From assembly GCF_003385185.1 (NCBI RefSeq), contig NZ_PQHZ01000013.1:62001-126000 (forward strand): 64,000 nucleotides of DNA, given 5' to 3'. The stretch is from Amycolatopsis palatopharyngis (lineage in GTDB: Bacteria; Actinomycetota; Actinomycetes; Mycobacteriales; Pseudonocardiaceae). Below are positions 33,262 through 42,466 of the stretch, one piece after another. Position numbers and translations under genes: made by a program. The notes under the pieces are model-generated. The model ran no database searches. It was not told the origin of the DNA and was given only the letters and a program-made list of their open reading frames with translations. Every line of letters starts with the position of its first letter. Positions within the stretch are counted from its first letter, which is position 1.

Positions 33262-33764
33262 GGTTCCCTCCCTCCTGGCTCGTCGGCAGCCGTCAGCTTG
33301 GTCCGCAACGAGGCGACCGCCTTACTCGCCTGGCTCTTCACGGTTCCCGTGCTGATACCGAGCGAATCGGCGATTTCCGCCTCGGACAGTCCTTCGTAAT
33401 AACGCAGCACGATGACCGCACGTTGCCTCGGCGGGAGTGCGCGTAACGCCTGCCACAACGGTTCGTGCTCGAACGGGTCCGCAGGAGTGACCGATCGGGA
33501 CTCCGGAACGTCCGCGACCAGGCTTTCCCGGCGCAGCCGGCGCCAGCGGCTGATGTGGGCGTTGGCCATTGACCGGCGGATGTAGGCGAGCGGGTCCCCC
33601 GTCTTGCGTTGCACATGGGTCCAGCGCGAACCGATCTTCTCCAGCACGGTCTGCACGAGGTCGGCGGCGTCGTGCGGATTGCCGGTCAGTGCGTGCCCGT
33701 ATCGCAGCAACCCCGGAAGGCTGGCCTCAACGAACTCGCCGAAGTCCGTGAGTTCGCCGTGCAC
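33258..33764 (-). CDS. SigE-family ECF RNA polymerase sigma factor
   Basis: 168-residue ECF sigma factor of the actinobacterial SigE group. Region 2: FVEASLPGLLRYGHALTGNP, ADLVQTVLEKIGSRW and DPLAYIRRSMANAHISRWRR. Region 4: QALRALPPRQRAVIVLRYYE and LSEAEIADSLGISTGTVKSQ, then ASKAVASLRTKL. The gene overlaps its membrane partner (ATGA). A hairpin AGCTCCT...AGGAGCT at 33920-33948 lies in the upstream gap (33765-33975), otherwise featureless. Confidence 0.92.
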   Translation of the reverse strand: MHGELTDFGEFVEASLPGLLRYGHALTGNPHDAADLVQTVLEKIGSRWTHVQRKTGDPLAYIRRSMANAHISRWRRLRRESLVADVPESRSVTPADPFEHEPLWQALRALPPRQRAVIVLRYYEGLSEAEIADSLGISTGTVKSQASKAVASLRTKLTAADEPGGREP

Positions 33765-33975
33765 CGCCTGTCCTCTCTCTCGGCGCGCAGTGTTCTACAC
33801 ACAGTGTCGCCTATGCAGATGAGGGTGATCACGCGACGCACGTCAGGGACGCGCACGCATCTCCACCGCTTGTCGACCCATTCGCGAGTAGCCGCTGTGG
33901 CGGAAAGCAATCCACCGAAAGCTCCTCATCATCGAACGATAAGGAGCTGATCGCGGTCACGGTAACGCGGACCGG

Positions 33976-34329
33976 TCAACCGAGCGCCAGCGCCTCCGGC
34001 AATCGGAAGGAACCGTCGGTATCGGGTGGGAACGGATGCGCCGCGACGACCGCGGCACGCGGCAGCGGCCCGTAGACGTGCGGGAACCAGGGCATGCCCG
34101 GCGCGGGTGGGTCGGCAGGCTCCCAACGCACCTCGGCGTCGACCAAAGCGGGGTCGACCTCCAGCAGCAGCAGGTCGGTTCGGCCCGCGTAGAGCCGGTT
34201 CGCGGGCAGGTGCACGGTCCCGCGCTCCGAACAGTGGATGAAGCCTGCGTCATCCAGCGAGGCCGTGCGGTACTCGCCGCCGGCGGGAACGGCGGCCCAT
34301 TCGCCTCGCGGGCAGATGTGCAGGATCAT
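33976..34329 (-). CDS. DUF952 protein
   Basis: 117-residue DUF952 protein: MILHICPRGEWAA, SLDDAGFIHCSERGTVHLPA, LLLLEVDPALVDAEVRWEP, and FPHVYGPLPRAAVVA. These match the DUF952 pattern, with FIHCS and HVYGPL as the conserved core. The fold is ADP-ribosyltransferase-like in some analyses, but the activity is unknown. It starts 12 bp after the DUF5926 stop, in the same operon. Confidence 0.88.
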   Translation of the reverse strand: MILHICPRGEWAAVPAGGEYRTASLDDAGFIHCSERGTVHLPANRLYAGRTDLLLLEVDPALVDAEVRWEPADPPAPGMPWFPHVYGPLPRAAVVAAHPFPPDTDGSFRLPEALALG

Positions 34330-34340
34330 CGCGTCCGGAT

Positions 34341-35222
34341 TCAGCGCAGGGTGAGCTGGCGGCCGACCAGACCGTCGCGCGCCCGGCGCTCAGTGGCATT
34401 GAGCGGCTCGCTGTCCAGCGACTTCACCGCCGCGGTCAACCGCTCCCCGAGCCGACCGGCCGGCTCCTCCCACTCCCTGGCGTGCGCCTCGGGGTCGAGG
34501 TCCCACACCGGGACCAGCAGGCCGTGTGCGCGGAAGGACCCGGCGTAGCGAGACCCTTCGCCGAGGCCGATCTCGCCCGCGGCCGACAACCGGGCCAGCG
34601 CCTGGAGCAGCACGTTCTCCTGCTCCGGCCAGACCCAGCGCAGGTGCGCCTTGTCCCCGGCCTCCACCCAGTAGGCGGCGGGCCCGATCCGCTCGGTGGG
34701 CATGATCGCGGCGTTGGCGCGTTCCAGGGACATGGCGATGTCACCGGTCGCATCCGCGTCCTCCGGCAACCACCAGGAGAAGTCCTTGTGCAGGGTGATG
34801 TCGAGCTCGGCCTCGGGCACCAGCAGGTCCTGCAGGCGCTCTCCCTGCTCCGGCGGGCTGGTGGTGTCCGGCACGGAGAGAACGTCGCCCTCCTTGGCCT
34901 CCAGCGCCCAGCGCAGGGAACGGCCGAGGTCACGACTGATGTCGGAGGACCGGGTCTGCACCTGCATGCCGACGAAGATCTCCCCGTCAGTACGCACGAA
35001 ACCCGCCGCGGCCATCGGCAGCACGGTCGCCAGCGTCACCGTCCTGTCCGGACTGTCCTTGAGTGACAGCCGGGCGGTGGCGGACGGGACGAACTCGCGC
35101 AGCGCGATCAGCTCGGGCTCGGCCGCGAGCCCCTCGAACGGCCGCCCGACGAACACATCGCGCACCTTCGGCTTCCGCGTCGAGTCCTTCTTGGGACCCT
35201 TCTTGCGCGCACCCTTGCCCAT
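34341..35222 (-). CDS. DUF5926 family protein
   Basis: 293-residue protein with a very basic N-terminus (GKGARKKGPKKDSTRKPKVR) followed by VFVGRPFEGLAAEPELIALRE, both characteristic of DUF5926, an actinobacterial conserved family. The remainder is acidic and tryptophan-rich (DFSWWLPEDADATGDIAMSL, YWVEAGDKAHLRWVWP) with no catalytic motif. The basic tail suggests nucleic-acid or SecA/preprotein contact, which is speculation. AAGGAGG precedes the ATG. First gene of an operon with the DUF952 gene. Confidence 0.9.
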   Translation of the reverse strand: MGKGARKKGPKKDSTRKPKVRDVFVGRPFEGLAAEPELIALREFVPSATARLSLKDSPDRTVTLATVLPMAAAGFVRTDGEIFVGMQVQTRSSDISRDLGRSLRWALEAKEGDVLSVPDTTSPPEQGERLQDLLVPEAELDITLHKDFSWWLPEDADATGDIAMSLERANAAIMPTERIGPAAYWVEAGDKAHLRWVWPEQENVLLQALARLSAAGEIGLGEGSRYAGSFRAHGLLVPVWDLDPEAHAREWEEPAGRLGERLTAAVKSLDSEPLNATERRARDGLVGRQLTLR

Positions 35223-35389
35223 GTCGCCTCCTTGCTGACGTCCCGGCAGACGCTACCTAACGCGCGGAGGGATCCCGGCCTGCGGGTGCACCAGCCAGCT
35301 CGGCGAGCACAAGATCAGCGGCCGCCGGTCCGCTGGCAGCGACAAGCGCACACTGGTCCACGGAATCGGGCCGCGGCTACAGTCACCGG

Positions 35390-36553
35390 ATGTTCGACCC
35401 CCGCGATCCCGAGTTTCTCACCGACCCGTATCCGGCGTTCGCCGCACTGCGAGCCGAGGGCGAGGTGCACCACCACGACGGACTCGGACTGGCCGTCGCG
35501 GTCTCCCACGGCGCGGCTTCGGCAGTACTTCGGCATCGCGGTCTCGGCCGGATCTGGACCGACGCCACGCCAGCCGACCGGTTCGTCTCGTTCAATCTGC
35601 TGCACCGCAACTCGCTGCTGGAGAACGAGCCGCCCGCACACACCCGGCTGCGCAAGTTGGTGTCCTCGGCCTTCGCCCGTGGGCACGTGGAACGGCTGCG
35701 ACCAACCGTGGAGGCACTGGCCGAGGGCATGGTCGGCATGCTCGTCGAGCACATCGCCGCGGACGGGCAGGCCGACCTGCTCGAGCACTTGGCCGCGCCG
35801 TTGCCGGTCGAGGTGATCGCGGAACTGCTGGACGTGCCGCCCGCCGATCGTCCGCTGCTGGTCCCGTGGTCCAACGCCATCGTGAAGATGTACGAGTACG
35901 GGCTGCCCGAGGACCAGCGCGATGCCGCCGAGCGAGCCGCGGGCGAGTTCGCGGGCTACCTGCGGGACCTGGCCGGAAGCAGGGCCCGCCAGCCGGGCGA
36001 GGACCTGGTGAGTCACCTGGTGGCGAGCGAACTCACTGGTGACGAGGTCGTGGCGACGGCGGTGCTGCTGCTGATGGCGGGCCATGAGGCGACCGTGAAC
36101 GTCATCGGCAATGGTGTGGCCGCCCTGCTGACCCACCGTGCGCAGTGGGATCGCCTGGTGGCCGATCCCGGCCTGCTGCCCACCGCGACGGAGGAGCTCA
36201 TCCGCTTCGACTCGCCGCTACAGCTGTTCGAGCGCACGGCCACGAAGGACGTCGAGATCGCGGGTTGCCGTGTCGGCGAGGGCGAGAAGATCGCAGCCCT
36301 GCTCGGTGCCGCCGCCCGTGACCCCGAGGTGTTCGCCGATCCCGACACCCTCGACGTCGGTCGCACGCCCAACCCGCACCTCGGCTTCGGTGGCGGCATC
36401 CACTACTGCGTCGGCGCTCCACTGGCCCGCATCGAGATCGCCGCGGCGCTGGGCGCGTTGACCCGCCGCCTGCCCGGACTGGGACTCGCAGCCGAACCCG
36501 AGCGCAGGGCCGAGTTCGTCATCCGCGGGCTGCGCACCCTCCCGGTCGCCTGA
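35390..36553 (+). CDS. Cytochrome P450
   Basis: 387-residue soluble bacterial P450. I-helix LMAGHEATVNVIGNG, ExxR in EELIRFDSPLQLFER, and the heme-binding loop HLGFGGGIHYCVGAPLARIE with the axial Cys. The N-terminal half (DPRDPEFLTDPYPAFAALRA, PPAHTRLRKLVSSAF) is standard for CYP107/CYP105-like enzymes; the substrate is unknown. TACAGT 6 bp before ATG suggests a leaderless message. No ferredoxin gene is adjacent. Confidence 0.95.
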   Translation: MFDPRDPEFLTDPYPAFAALRAEGEVHHHDGLGLAVAVSHGAASAVLRHRGLGRIWTDATPADRFVSFNLLHRNSLLENEPPAHTRLRKLVSSAFARGHVERLRPTVEALAEGMVGMLVEHIAADGQADLLEHLAAPLPVEVIAELLDVPPADRPLLVPWSNAIVKMYEYGLPEDQRDAAERAAGEFAGYLRDLAGSRARQPGEDLVSHLVASELTGDEVVATAVLLLMAGHEATVNVIGNGVAALLTHRAQWDRLVADPGLLPTATEELIRFDSPLQLFERTATKDVEIAGCRVGEGEKIAALLGAAARDPEVFADPDTLDVGRTPNPHLGFGGGIHYCVGAPLARIEIAAALGALTRRLPGLGLAAEPERRAEFVIRGLRTLPVA

Positions 36554-37579
36554 CTACCGCGTGGCCGTGACGGGCCGCTCCTGGCGTACCGGTTCGGGAG
36601 CGCCGCTGACGCTCAGCACGCGTGGGCGCTGCCGAGGCGACAACGCGCCGATCGGCGCCAGCAGGCGGGTGAAACGGCCGACGACCAGGGCGGTCAGCAC
36701 GGTCAGCAGCACAGCTGAGAGATCGACGACGGCGTTCAGCAGAACCCCGTCCGCCTGCGCCTGCACCCCGTCTCTTGTCCGCCATAAGACCATCAGCAGC
36801 AGTAGCAGTCCGTTGCCGACCCAAGCGCCCCACCAGGTCAGGACCAGCCGGGACGGGCGGGGGCGCTCGGCGACCGGCTTGCGCAGCACCGCGTGTTCCA
36901 GTTCGGCGAGGATCGGGCCAGCCAGCACCAGGTTGGGGCCGGGCGCGATCGTCCCGACGAACACCTGCCAGGACGGCCGGGCAGGCGCGGCGCCGGACTC
37001 CTCGGCGGCCGCTGTGCGCGCGACGAACAGCCACCACACGGTCCCGGCGAACCCGAACGCGGCCATCACGAACGTCAGCATCGACGCGATCAGCACGAGC
37101 ACGTCCGACATGGCCACGACGTCGCTGCTCAGCGCCGAGTTCCTGCTCTGTACCAACAGGACGTAGCGCCACACTTCGGCGCAGGCGGCGATCAGGGCGA
37201 GCGCGGCCAGGATCCACAGCACGGCGCTCACGTTCCTGGCGATGAGCACCAGCCGTTGCATCGGCTGTGGTCCGCCGGACGCGGTACCCGGCACGGCGGT
37301 CGGCGACCGCCACACCAGGTTGGGAAAGCCCCAGCGCGGGATCACGGGGTAGCGGGGCGGGCCGGTGTACGGCTGCGAACGTGCCGGTCTCGGCCGCGGA
37401 GCCGCCCCAGGGGGCACCGTCGCCACCCAGCGCACCCTGGCCCGGGGGCGATGGGTCCGCTGAGGCGCGGGTTGTGGTGCCGGATACGCGACCGGCTGCG
37501 GCCGTGCCCCGTACGGCACGGCACCACCGCCCTGCCCCGGGGGCGGCATGGGTGGGTACTGCGGGTGGCCCGGTTGCAC
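36554..37579 (-). CDS. Proline-rich multi-pass membrane protein (DUF4328-like)
   Basis: 341-residue protein. Residues 1-90 are rich in Pro, Gly and Gln (HPQYPPMPPPGQGGG, then PAPQPAPQRTHRPRAR). Four to six membrane segments follow: ILAALALIAACAEVWRYVLL, MSDVLVLIASMLTFVMAAF, WGAWVGNGLLLLLMVLW and LLNAVVDLSAVLLTVLTALV. The central WQVFVGTIAPGPNLVLAGPI is the patch that suggests DUF4328, a domain of unknown function. GTG at 37579 gives the proline-rich start. Function unknown. It converges with the P450 gene with no gap. Confidence 0.75.
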   Translation of the reverse strand: MQPGHPQYPPMPPPGQGGGAVPYGARPQPVAYPAPQPAPQRTHRPRARVRWVATVPPGAAPRPRPARSQPYTGPPRYPVIPRWGFPNLVWRSPTAVPGTASGGPQPMQRLVLIARNVSAVLWILAALALIAACAEVWRYVLLVQSRNSALSSDVVAMSDVLVLIASMLTFVMAAFGFAGTVWWLFVARTAAAEESGAAPARPSWQVFVGTIAPGPNLVLAGPILAELEHAVLRKPVAERPRPSRLVLTWWGAWVGNGLLLLLMVLWRTRDGVQAQADGVLLNAVVDLSAVLLTVLTALVVGRFTRLLAPIGALSPRQRPRVLSVSGAPEPVRQERPVTATR

Positions 37580-37623
37580 GGTCAGGACCTGTCTCTGCGA
37601 ACGCGCGTGGGGACCGGCACGGC

Positions 37624-37974
37624 CTACAGCACCTCTGGGTCCGCGCCCTCGTGGTCGCTGACCAGCGGCCGGCCCTCGGTATGCCAGGACTTCATGCCGC
37701 CTGCGACGTTGACCGCGTCCCAGCCGTTCGCGTTGAGCCAGGCGGCGGCCTGCGCGGAGCGTCCACCGGTCCGGCAGACGACGTAGAGGGGCTGGTCCTC
37801 GGGCAGCGTCGCCAGCTCGTCGAGCCGGGCGGGCAGGTCCCCGAGGGGAATGTGCACGGCTTCGGGAGCGTGCCCGGCGGCCCACTCGTCGTGCTCACGC
37901 ACGTCGAGCAGTGAGAAGCGGTCCGCGGGCAGTTCGGTCACGGAGGCCATGGGCACGTCGGAAAGGTTCACCAC
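37624..37974 (-). CDS. Single-domain rhodanese-like sulfurtransferase
   Basis: 116-residue rhodanese domain: RFSLLDVREHDEWAAGHAPE, IPLGDLPARLDEL, and the active-site loop VVCRTGGRSAQAA containing the catalytic Cys, then AWLNANGWDAVNVAGGMKSW. Such proteins carry persulfide sulfur or act in thiosulfate metabolism. Start: GTG 37974 or 37971. It is separated from the membrane gene by 44 bp in the same direction. Confidence 0.9.
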   Translation of the reverse strand: MVNLSDVPMASVTELPADRFSLLDVREHDEWAAGHAPEAVHIPLGDLPARLDELATLPEDQPLYVVCRTGGRSAQAAAWLNANGWDAVNVAGGMKSWHTEGRPLVSDHEGADPEVL

Positions 37975-38068
37975 GCCCCCATCGTCGCACGTACATCCGT
38001 GTCCCGCGCGTAAAACCCCACCCAGTGCCCGGGTAACCCCGAGCGCGCCCCTCACCAGGTTGGAGCGT

Positions 38069-38186
38069 CTGCAAGTACGCCCAAGCAAGATCGACAACGC
38101 CGCTAACTACCTCCAACCCGGTTACGTCGTCGTCCAGGTTGGGGGTAGTTATGGCACAAGTGGATCTTGCTTGGTGGTACTTGCAG
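38069..38186. repeat. Second full copy of the 24-bp inverted-repeat element (118 bp)
   Basis: The left arm (38069-38092) and right arm (38163-38186) are inverted repeats like those at 7621-7727, with a few mismatches. The inner pair AACTACCTCCAACC (38105-38118) and GGTTGGGGGTAGTT (38137-38150) has one mismatch. The spacer before the right arm, ATGGCACAAGTG, is shared with 22796-22843. It lies upstream of the rhodanese gene and downstream of the symporter gene. Confidence 0.85.
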
Positions 38187-38228
38187 ACACACCATCCCTG
38201 GACCGGTGGGGGCTGGGCGGGGTGACTT

Positions 38229-38250
38229 CGCGCTTTCCCGGGAAAGCGCG
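38229..38250. repeat. CGCGCTTTCCCGGGAAAGCGCG perfect palindrome after the symporter gene
   Basis: A 22-bp perfect palindrome touches the stop codon of the symporter gene. It is a member of the family also seen at 5257-5276 and in the 42467-42727 array. It may act as the 3' stem-loop of the symporter mRNA. Confidence 0.8.
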
Positions 38251-40023
38251 TTACTTGCGGTGGCGGCCCTTGCCTAGGCGTACGCGTTCCTCGGCTTTGC
38301 CGAAGCGGGCGATGGCGCGGTCGCGCATGAATCCGAGTGGGTCGGGTGCGTGTAACTGCAGCATCACCAGGTTCAGATCGTCCGGCCTGCTCCGCGCGGT
38401 GCCGAGGCTGACCACGACGGTGATCAGGAACGCGGCGGGCACGGTGAACAACGCGGGCTGCTCCAGGAACCACGGCGCCCATCCGCCGGTGTAGTTACTG
38501 ACGGCGTTCAACCCGAGCGCGGCGACCACCAGACCGCCACCGGTGCAGATCCCGGCCATGGCACCTGCCCAGGTGAGCTTGCGCCACCAGATGCCGAGCA
38601 CCAGCAACGGACAGAACGTGGAGGCGGCCAGCGCGAACGACATACCGACGCTCAACGAGAGGTCCGTTGGCTCCAGCGTGATGGCGACACCCCAGGCGAT
38701 CAACGCGACCAGCACCGCGGCCAGCCGGAAATCGCGGACACGGCCCTTGCGCAGCACGTCGGTGGAGACGACGCCCGCGACGCTCACCAGCAGCCCGGAC
38801 GAGGTGGCGAGGAACGCCGCGAACGCACCTGCAGCGGTGATCGCACCGAGCACCTGCCCGCCGATACCCGGCAGGATGACCGAGGGCAGCAGCAGTACCG
38901 CGGCGTCCGTCCGCTCGGTCATCAGCAGCCGCGGGACGTACATTCGCGACAGTGCTCCGAGGATGGTCGGAAACAGGTAGAACAGCCCGAGCAGCAGGAG
39001 TACGTGCACCGTGGTCCGCCGAGCGGCCTTGCCGTCGGGGTTGGTGTAGAACCGCACAAGCACATGCGGCAGGCCCATCGTGCCGAGGAAGGTCGCGAGG
39101 ATCAACGAGTAGGTACTGAGCAGTCCCTGCGTCCCGCCGGAACTCGGCCGCAGCCAGCTCGAGTTGTCCGCGGTGGCCGCCTGCACCACCGGCACCGGTG
39201 CGCCTGCCGGAAAACGCAGTGATGTGCCCGCTTCGACCTCGTACTCGTACCCAGGAACCCACACCATCTGGTTGGCCGCCTCGGCCGGTGTCCATACCGG
39301 GGTTTCCGACCTGACCTGCAGCGAGACGTCGGTCTTCACCGCCACCGTCGTCTCCTCGGGGAAGTTCGGGGCGTCCGGAGAACCGAGGGATCCGGCCGAC
39401 TCCCCCGCACCGCCGGCGATGAAGACCGCACTCAGCACGAAGGCGGGCACCGCGATCGCGAACAGCTTCAGCCAGTACTGGAAGGCCTGCACGACGGTGA
39501 TCGCCCGCATGCCACCACCGATCACGTTGACACCCACGATCAACGTGACCACCGAAGCCCCGAGCCAGGCCGGGGCCGAAGGCATCAGTGTGGTCATCGC
39601 AAGCCCGGCGCCCTGCAGCTGCGGCACCATGTAGAGAACACCGATACCCGCGACGAACCAGGTGGAGACGGTGCGCAGCCGCTGGGATCCCAGCCGGGCC
39701 TCGAGGAAGTCGGGCAACGTGTACGCGCCGGAGCGCCGCAGCGGAGCGGCCACGAACAACATCAGCGCGAGGTAGCCCGCCGTGAAGCCGATCGGGTACC
39801 AGAGGGCGTCGGCTCCCTCCTTGAGGATGATGCCGGCCACACCGAGGAAGGACGCGGCGGAGAGATACTCGCCGGAGATGGCTGCCGCGTTGCGGCGGGA
39901 GCGCACGGTACGGCGGGCGACGAGGAAGTCGTGCGTGGTGTTGGCGAAGCGGGACGAGCGGTGACCGAGGTAGAAGGTCATCGCGGCGACCAGCGCCATG
40001 CTGACCAACGCCCACACGTTCAA
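38251..40023 (-). CDS. Sodium:solute symporter (acetate/monocarboxylate type)
   Basis: 590-residue SSS-family transporter with 13-14 membrane helices, close to ActP/MctC carboxylate symporters. Motifs: NAAAISGEYLSAASFLGVAG, WYPIGFTAGYLALMLFVAAP, GGMRAITVVQAFQYWLKLFA, TMGLPHVLVRFYTNPDG and AGAFAAFLATSSGLLVSVAG, the Na+-site region. A loop of about 80 residues between helices 6 and 7 (NFPEETTVAVKTDVSLQV) lies outside the membrane. TTG at 40023 follows GAGGAC. It forms a module with the DUF485 gene, LytTR regulator and LytS kinase; pyruvate, acetate or propionate uptake is likely. Confidence 0.93.
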   Translation of the reverse strand: MNVWALVSMALVAAMTFYLGHRSSRFANTTHDFLVARRTVRSRRNAAAISGEYLSAASFLGVAGIILKEGADALWYPIGFTAGYLALMLFVAAPLRRSGAYTLPDFLEARLGSQRLRTVSTWFVAGIGVLYMVPQLQGAGLAMTTLMPSAPAWLGASVVTLIVGVNVIGGGMRAITVVQAFQYWLKLFAIAVPAFVLSAVFIAGGAGESAGSLGSPDAPNFPEETTVAVKTDVSLQVRSETPVWTPAEAANQMVWVPGYEYEVEAGTSLRFPAGAPVPVVQAATADNSSWLRPSSGGTQGLLSTYSLILATFLGTMGLPHVLVRFYTNPDGKAARRTTVHVLLLLGLFYLFPTILGALSRMYVPRLLMTERTDAAVLLLPSVILPGIGGQVLGAITAAGAFAAFLATSSGLLVSVAGVVSTDVLRKGRVRDFRLAAVLVALIAWGVAITLEPTDLSLSVGMSFALAASTFCPLLVLGIWWRKLTWAGAMAGICTGGGLVVAALGLNAVSNYTGGWAPWFLEQPALFTVPAAFLITVVVSLGTARSRPDDLNLVMLQLHAPDPLGFMRDRAIARFGKAEERVRLGKGRHRK

Positions 40024-40089
40024 CTACGTCCTCGCTAGCCCGGGCCGGACCGGTCCGCGGGAACACCCGCTTCCGGCCGGGTCCCGGAG

Positions 40090-40581
40090 TCAGTTTTCGA
40101 TCATGTCGACGAAATCGCGCTCGTAGCGCTCGGCGAGCCGGTTGTACCACAGCCCGACGCCGAACAGCAGGGGAAACGGCGCGACCCCGAGCAACAGCCA
40201 CGAGACCGGAACCCCGATGAACGTGACTCCGGCGAGTGTCGGCGAGAAATAGAACGCCAGCGGCAGCGAACCCAGCCCCCCGAGCACGAGCACGGCGAGC
40301 CAGAGCGAGGCGCGCAGCTGCACCTTGACCAGATCCTTGATCAGCAACTCGCCCCAGCTGGTCTGCTCCTCGAGCTCCACCCGTGCGCGCAGGGTGTGCG
40401 ACTGCTGGCGCGGGTCGGCGAGGACGACCTTCTTCCGGCGCACCTTCGGCGGCGGCTCCGGCTCGCTGGGGACGGCGGGGATCTGCTCCGTCGGCGGCTC
40501 CGGCAGTCTGCTCAGGTTCTTGCCCAGCGTCGGGTCGGGCTCACGCACGCCACCGACGTCGCGGTAGATGTCCTCGCTCAT
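40090..40581 (-). CDS. DUF485-like membrane protein, symporter partner
   Basis: 163-residue protein with a proline-rich cytoplasmic N-terminus (PEPPTEQIPAVPSEPEPPPK) and two membrane segments, LWLAVLVLGGLGSLPLAFYF and FIGVPVSWLLLGVAPFPLLF, ending with ERYERDFVDMIE. Short two-helix DUF485 proteins accompany SSS carboxylate symporters (for example YjcH with ActP). It directly precedes the symporter gene in the same operon, so a partner role is very likely. Confidence 0.85.
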   Translation of the reverse strand: MSEDIYRDVGGVREPDPTLGKNLSRLPEPPTEQIPAVPSEPEPPPKVRRKKVVLADPRQQSHTLRARVELEEQTSWGELLIKDLVKVQLRASLWLAVLVLGGLGSLPLAFYFSPTLAGVTFIGVPVSWLLLGVAPFPLLFGVGLWYNRLAERYERDFVDMIEN

Positions 40582-40682
40582 GCCTCTTGCCTCACTCGCC
40601 GGCGGGCCGCACCTCGCTCAATGCCGTACCCGACTCGCACACGGTGCCGGTCGCTCATGAGTGGACCTGGGCGCGCATCGGG

Positions 40683-41513
40683 CTAGCCGCCCCGGGAGGA
40701 ACCGACCAGTTTGTCCTTCAGTTCTCGCGTGTGCCGCCTGCTCACCGGGAGCACCTTCTCCTCGTTGCCGATCACCACCTGGTAGCCGCCCTGGCCCATA
40801 CGGAGTTCGGTGATCAGCGACAACGCCACCAGGAAGGAGCGGTGGATGCGGACGAACCCGGCCATCTCCCAGCGTTCCTCCAGTTGGGCGAGCGGGATCC
40901 GCACCAGGTGACTGCCCTCCGTGGTGTAGAGGCGGGCGTAGTCGCCCTGCGCCTCCACCCAGCGGACCGACGACCGCGGGATCAGCTTGGTGGTCCCGGC
41001 CAGTTCGACCGGGATCACCTCCTCGTCGGCCCGGGGCGACTCGCCACCCTGGGCGAGTTCCCGTACCGGCGTGGCCTGCATCTTCTGCAGCACCCGGCCG
41101 ACGGCCTTGTCCAGCCGATCCTGCCTGCACGGCTTGAGGACGTAGTCCACCGCGCCGAGGTCGAACGCGTTGACCGCCTCTTCCGCGTGACCGGTGACGA
41201 ACACCAGCACCGGGGCGGGGTTGAGCGACGCGAACACGCGCGACATCTCCATCCCGGACAGTCCGGGCATGTCGAGGTCGGCGAAGACGGCGTCGACCGG
41301 AGGAAGGCCGCGTTCCTTGCGGAAGCGGATCTCCTCGTCCCCGGTGCCGAGCAGGCGCAGCGCCTCCGAGGCATCCACCGCCGGGATGACCCGCCCGATA
41401 TGCGGGTTCTCGTCCAGGCAGTGCTTGAGCTGGTTCAGCCCCGGAAGCTCGTCGTCCACGGCGAGGACCAACAGCTTTTGGGTGTCATCATGAGCACTCA
41501 CAGTGACAAGCAT
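40683..41513 (-). CDS. LytTR-type response regulator
   Basis: About 276-residue regulator. Receiver: LLVLAVDDELPGLNQLKHCL, phosphorylated Asp in VDAVFADLDMPGLSGMEM, and VDYVLKPCRQDRLDKA. The LytTR DNA-binding domain covers the C-terminal 100 residues: IPRSSVRWVEAQGDYARLYT, GFVRIHRSFLVALSLITELR and VLPVSRRHTRELKDKL. The start is ATG 41513 or GTG 41501. Its cognate kinase is the LytS-type gene at 42726-44042, with sppA between. Probable targets are the DUF485 and symporter genes just downstream. Confidence 0.9.
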   Translation of the reverse strand: MLVTVSAHDDTQKLLVLAVDDELPGLNQLKHCLDENPHIGRVIPAVDASEALRLLGTGDEEIRFRKERGLPPVDAVFADLDMPGLSGMEMSRVFASLNPAPVLVFVTGHAEEAVNAFDLGAVDYVLKPCRQDRLDKAVGRVLQKMQATPVRELAQGGESPRADEEVIPVELAGTTKLIPRSSVRWVEAQGDYARLYTTEGSHLVRIPLAQLEERWEMAGFVRIHRSFLVALSLITELRMGQGGYQVVIGNEEKVLPVSRRHTRELKDKLVGSSRGG

Positions 41514-41589
41514 CCTGCCGGGTACGAGCCGCAATGTCCACACCGCGAGCGGGCGAACCGGCGCCGTGGCCGGGGACAGGAAGTAACCA

Positions 41590-42426
41590 CTAGAGGCCGA
41601 ACCGCGCCCAGGTCGCCTTGGTCTCCACCGCTTCGAGCAGCGCCGCGGCAGGCGCGCCCACTCCCAGCTTGGCGAGCAGGGGCTTCTTCGGCTCGGCGAC
41701 CGTGATCGTCGCGTCCGGGTACCGCTGGGCCAGCACTTCACGAAGATTGCCGACACCGTCGATCAGGCCCAGCTCGGCCGCCTTCGCGCCCAGCCAGACA
41801 TCGCCGGTGAACAGGTCCTCGCCTTCGACCAGGCGCTCACCCCTGCGCTCCTTGACCCAGTCGACGAACAGATCGTGCAGCTGGGTGTGCAGCTTGCCGA
41901 GCCACTCGACGTCCTCCGGCTTCTCCGGGCTGAACGGGTCGAGCCGCGACTTGTTCTCCCCCGCCGTGTGCAGCCTGCGCTCGATACCGAACCGCTCCAG
42001 CAGCCCGGTGAAGCCGAATCCGCCGCTGATCACGCCGATCGACCCGACGAGGGATGTGCGGTGGGCGAAGATCTCGTCCGCGGCGCAGGCCAGCCAGTAG
42101 CCGCCCGATGCGGCGACGTCCTCGGCGAAGGCGAGGACCGGAACACCCCGCTTGTCGGCAAGCTGCCGGATGCGCTCGGCGACGAGACCGGACTGTGTTG
42201 GCGCCCCGCCCGGGGAGTTGATCTGCAGGGCGACGGCCTGTAGCCGGTCATGATCGAACGCCCTGGTCAACGCGGACTCGACCGCGGCGAGGTTGATCGA
42301 GCCACGTCCCAGTGGAGACTGCTGCGGGGTGATCACCCCGTGCAGTTTCACCACGGCGACGACGTCGCGGTCACGGTGCTCGGCGAGCTTGGGAATCCGG
42401 GATGCCAGTAGGTCCGTCACGCTCAT
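41590..42426 (-). CDS. sppA: SppA-type S49 signal peptide peptidase
   Basis: 278-residue S49 serine protease, the short SppA form. VVKLHGVITPQQSPLGRGSI, ALQINSPGGAPTQSGLVAER, the nucleophile Ser in FAEDVAASGGYWLACAADEI, IGVISGGFGFTGLLERFGIE, and the general-base Lys in TAGENKSRLDPFSPEKP. No signal anchor is visible. TACGCT 6 bp before ATG indicates a leaderless transcript, so it has its own promoter despite sitting between kinase and regulator genes. Confidence 0.93.
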   Translation of the reverse strand: MSVTDLLASRIPKLAEHRDRDVVAVVKLHGVITPQQSPLGRGSINLAAVESALTRAFDHDRLQAVALQINSPGGAPTQSGLVAERIRQLADKRGVPVLAFAEDVAASGGYWLACAADEIFAHRTSLVGSIGVISGGFGFTGLLERFGIERRLHTAGENKSRLDPFSPEKPEDVEWLGKLHTQLHDLFVDWVKERRGERLVEGEDLFTGDVWLGAKAAELGLIDGVGNLREVLAQRYPDATITVAEPKKPLLAKLGVGAPAAALLEAVETKATWARFGL

Positions 42427-42466
42427 GGAACCAGCGTACTGGGAGTTCCGTACTACCCGAGTGAGT

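Noticed and set aside
33258..33764. Zinc-finger anti-sigma in the partner of the SigE-family factor
   Set aside because: No HxxxCxxC motif occurs in the 275-residue partner; it is listed as an anti-sigma-like membrane partner by context only.
37960..37985. Leaderless start for the rhodanese gene
   Set aside because: The hexamer 6 bp upstream is GACGAT rather than TAnnnT, so the case was dropped from the leaderless list.
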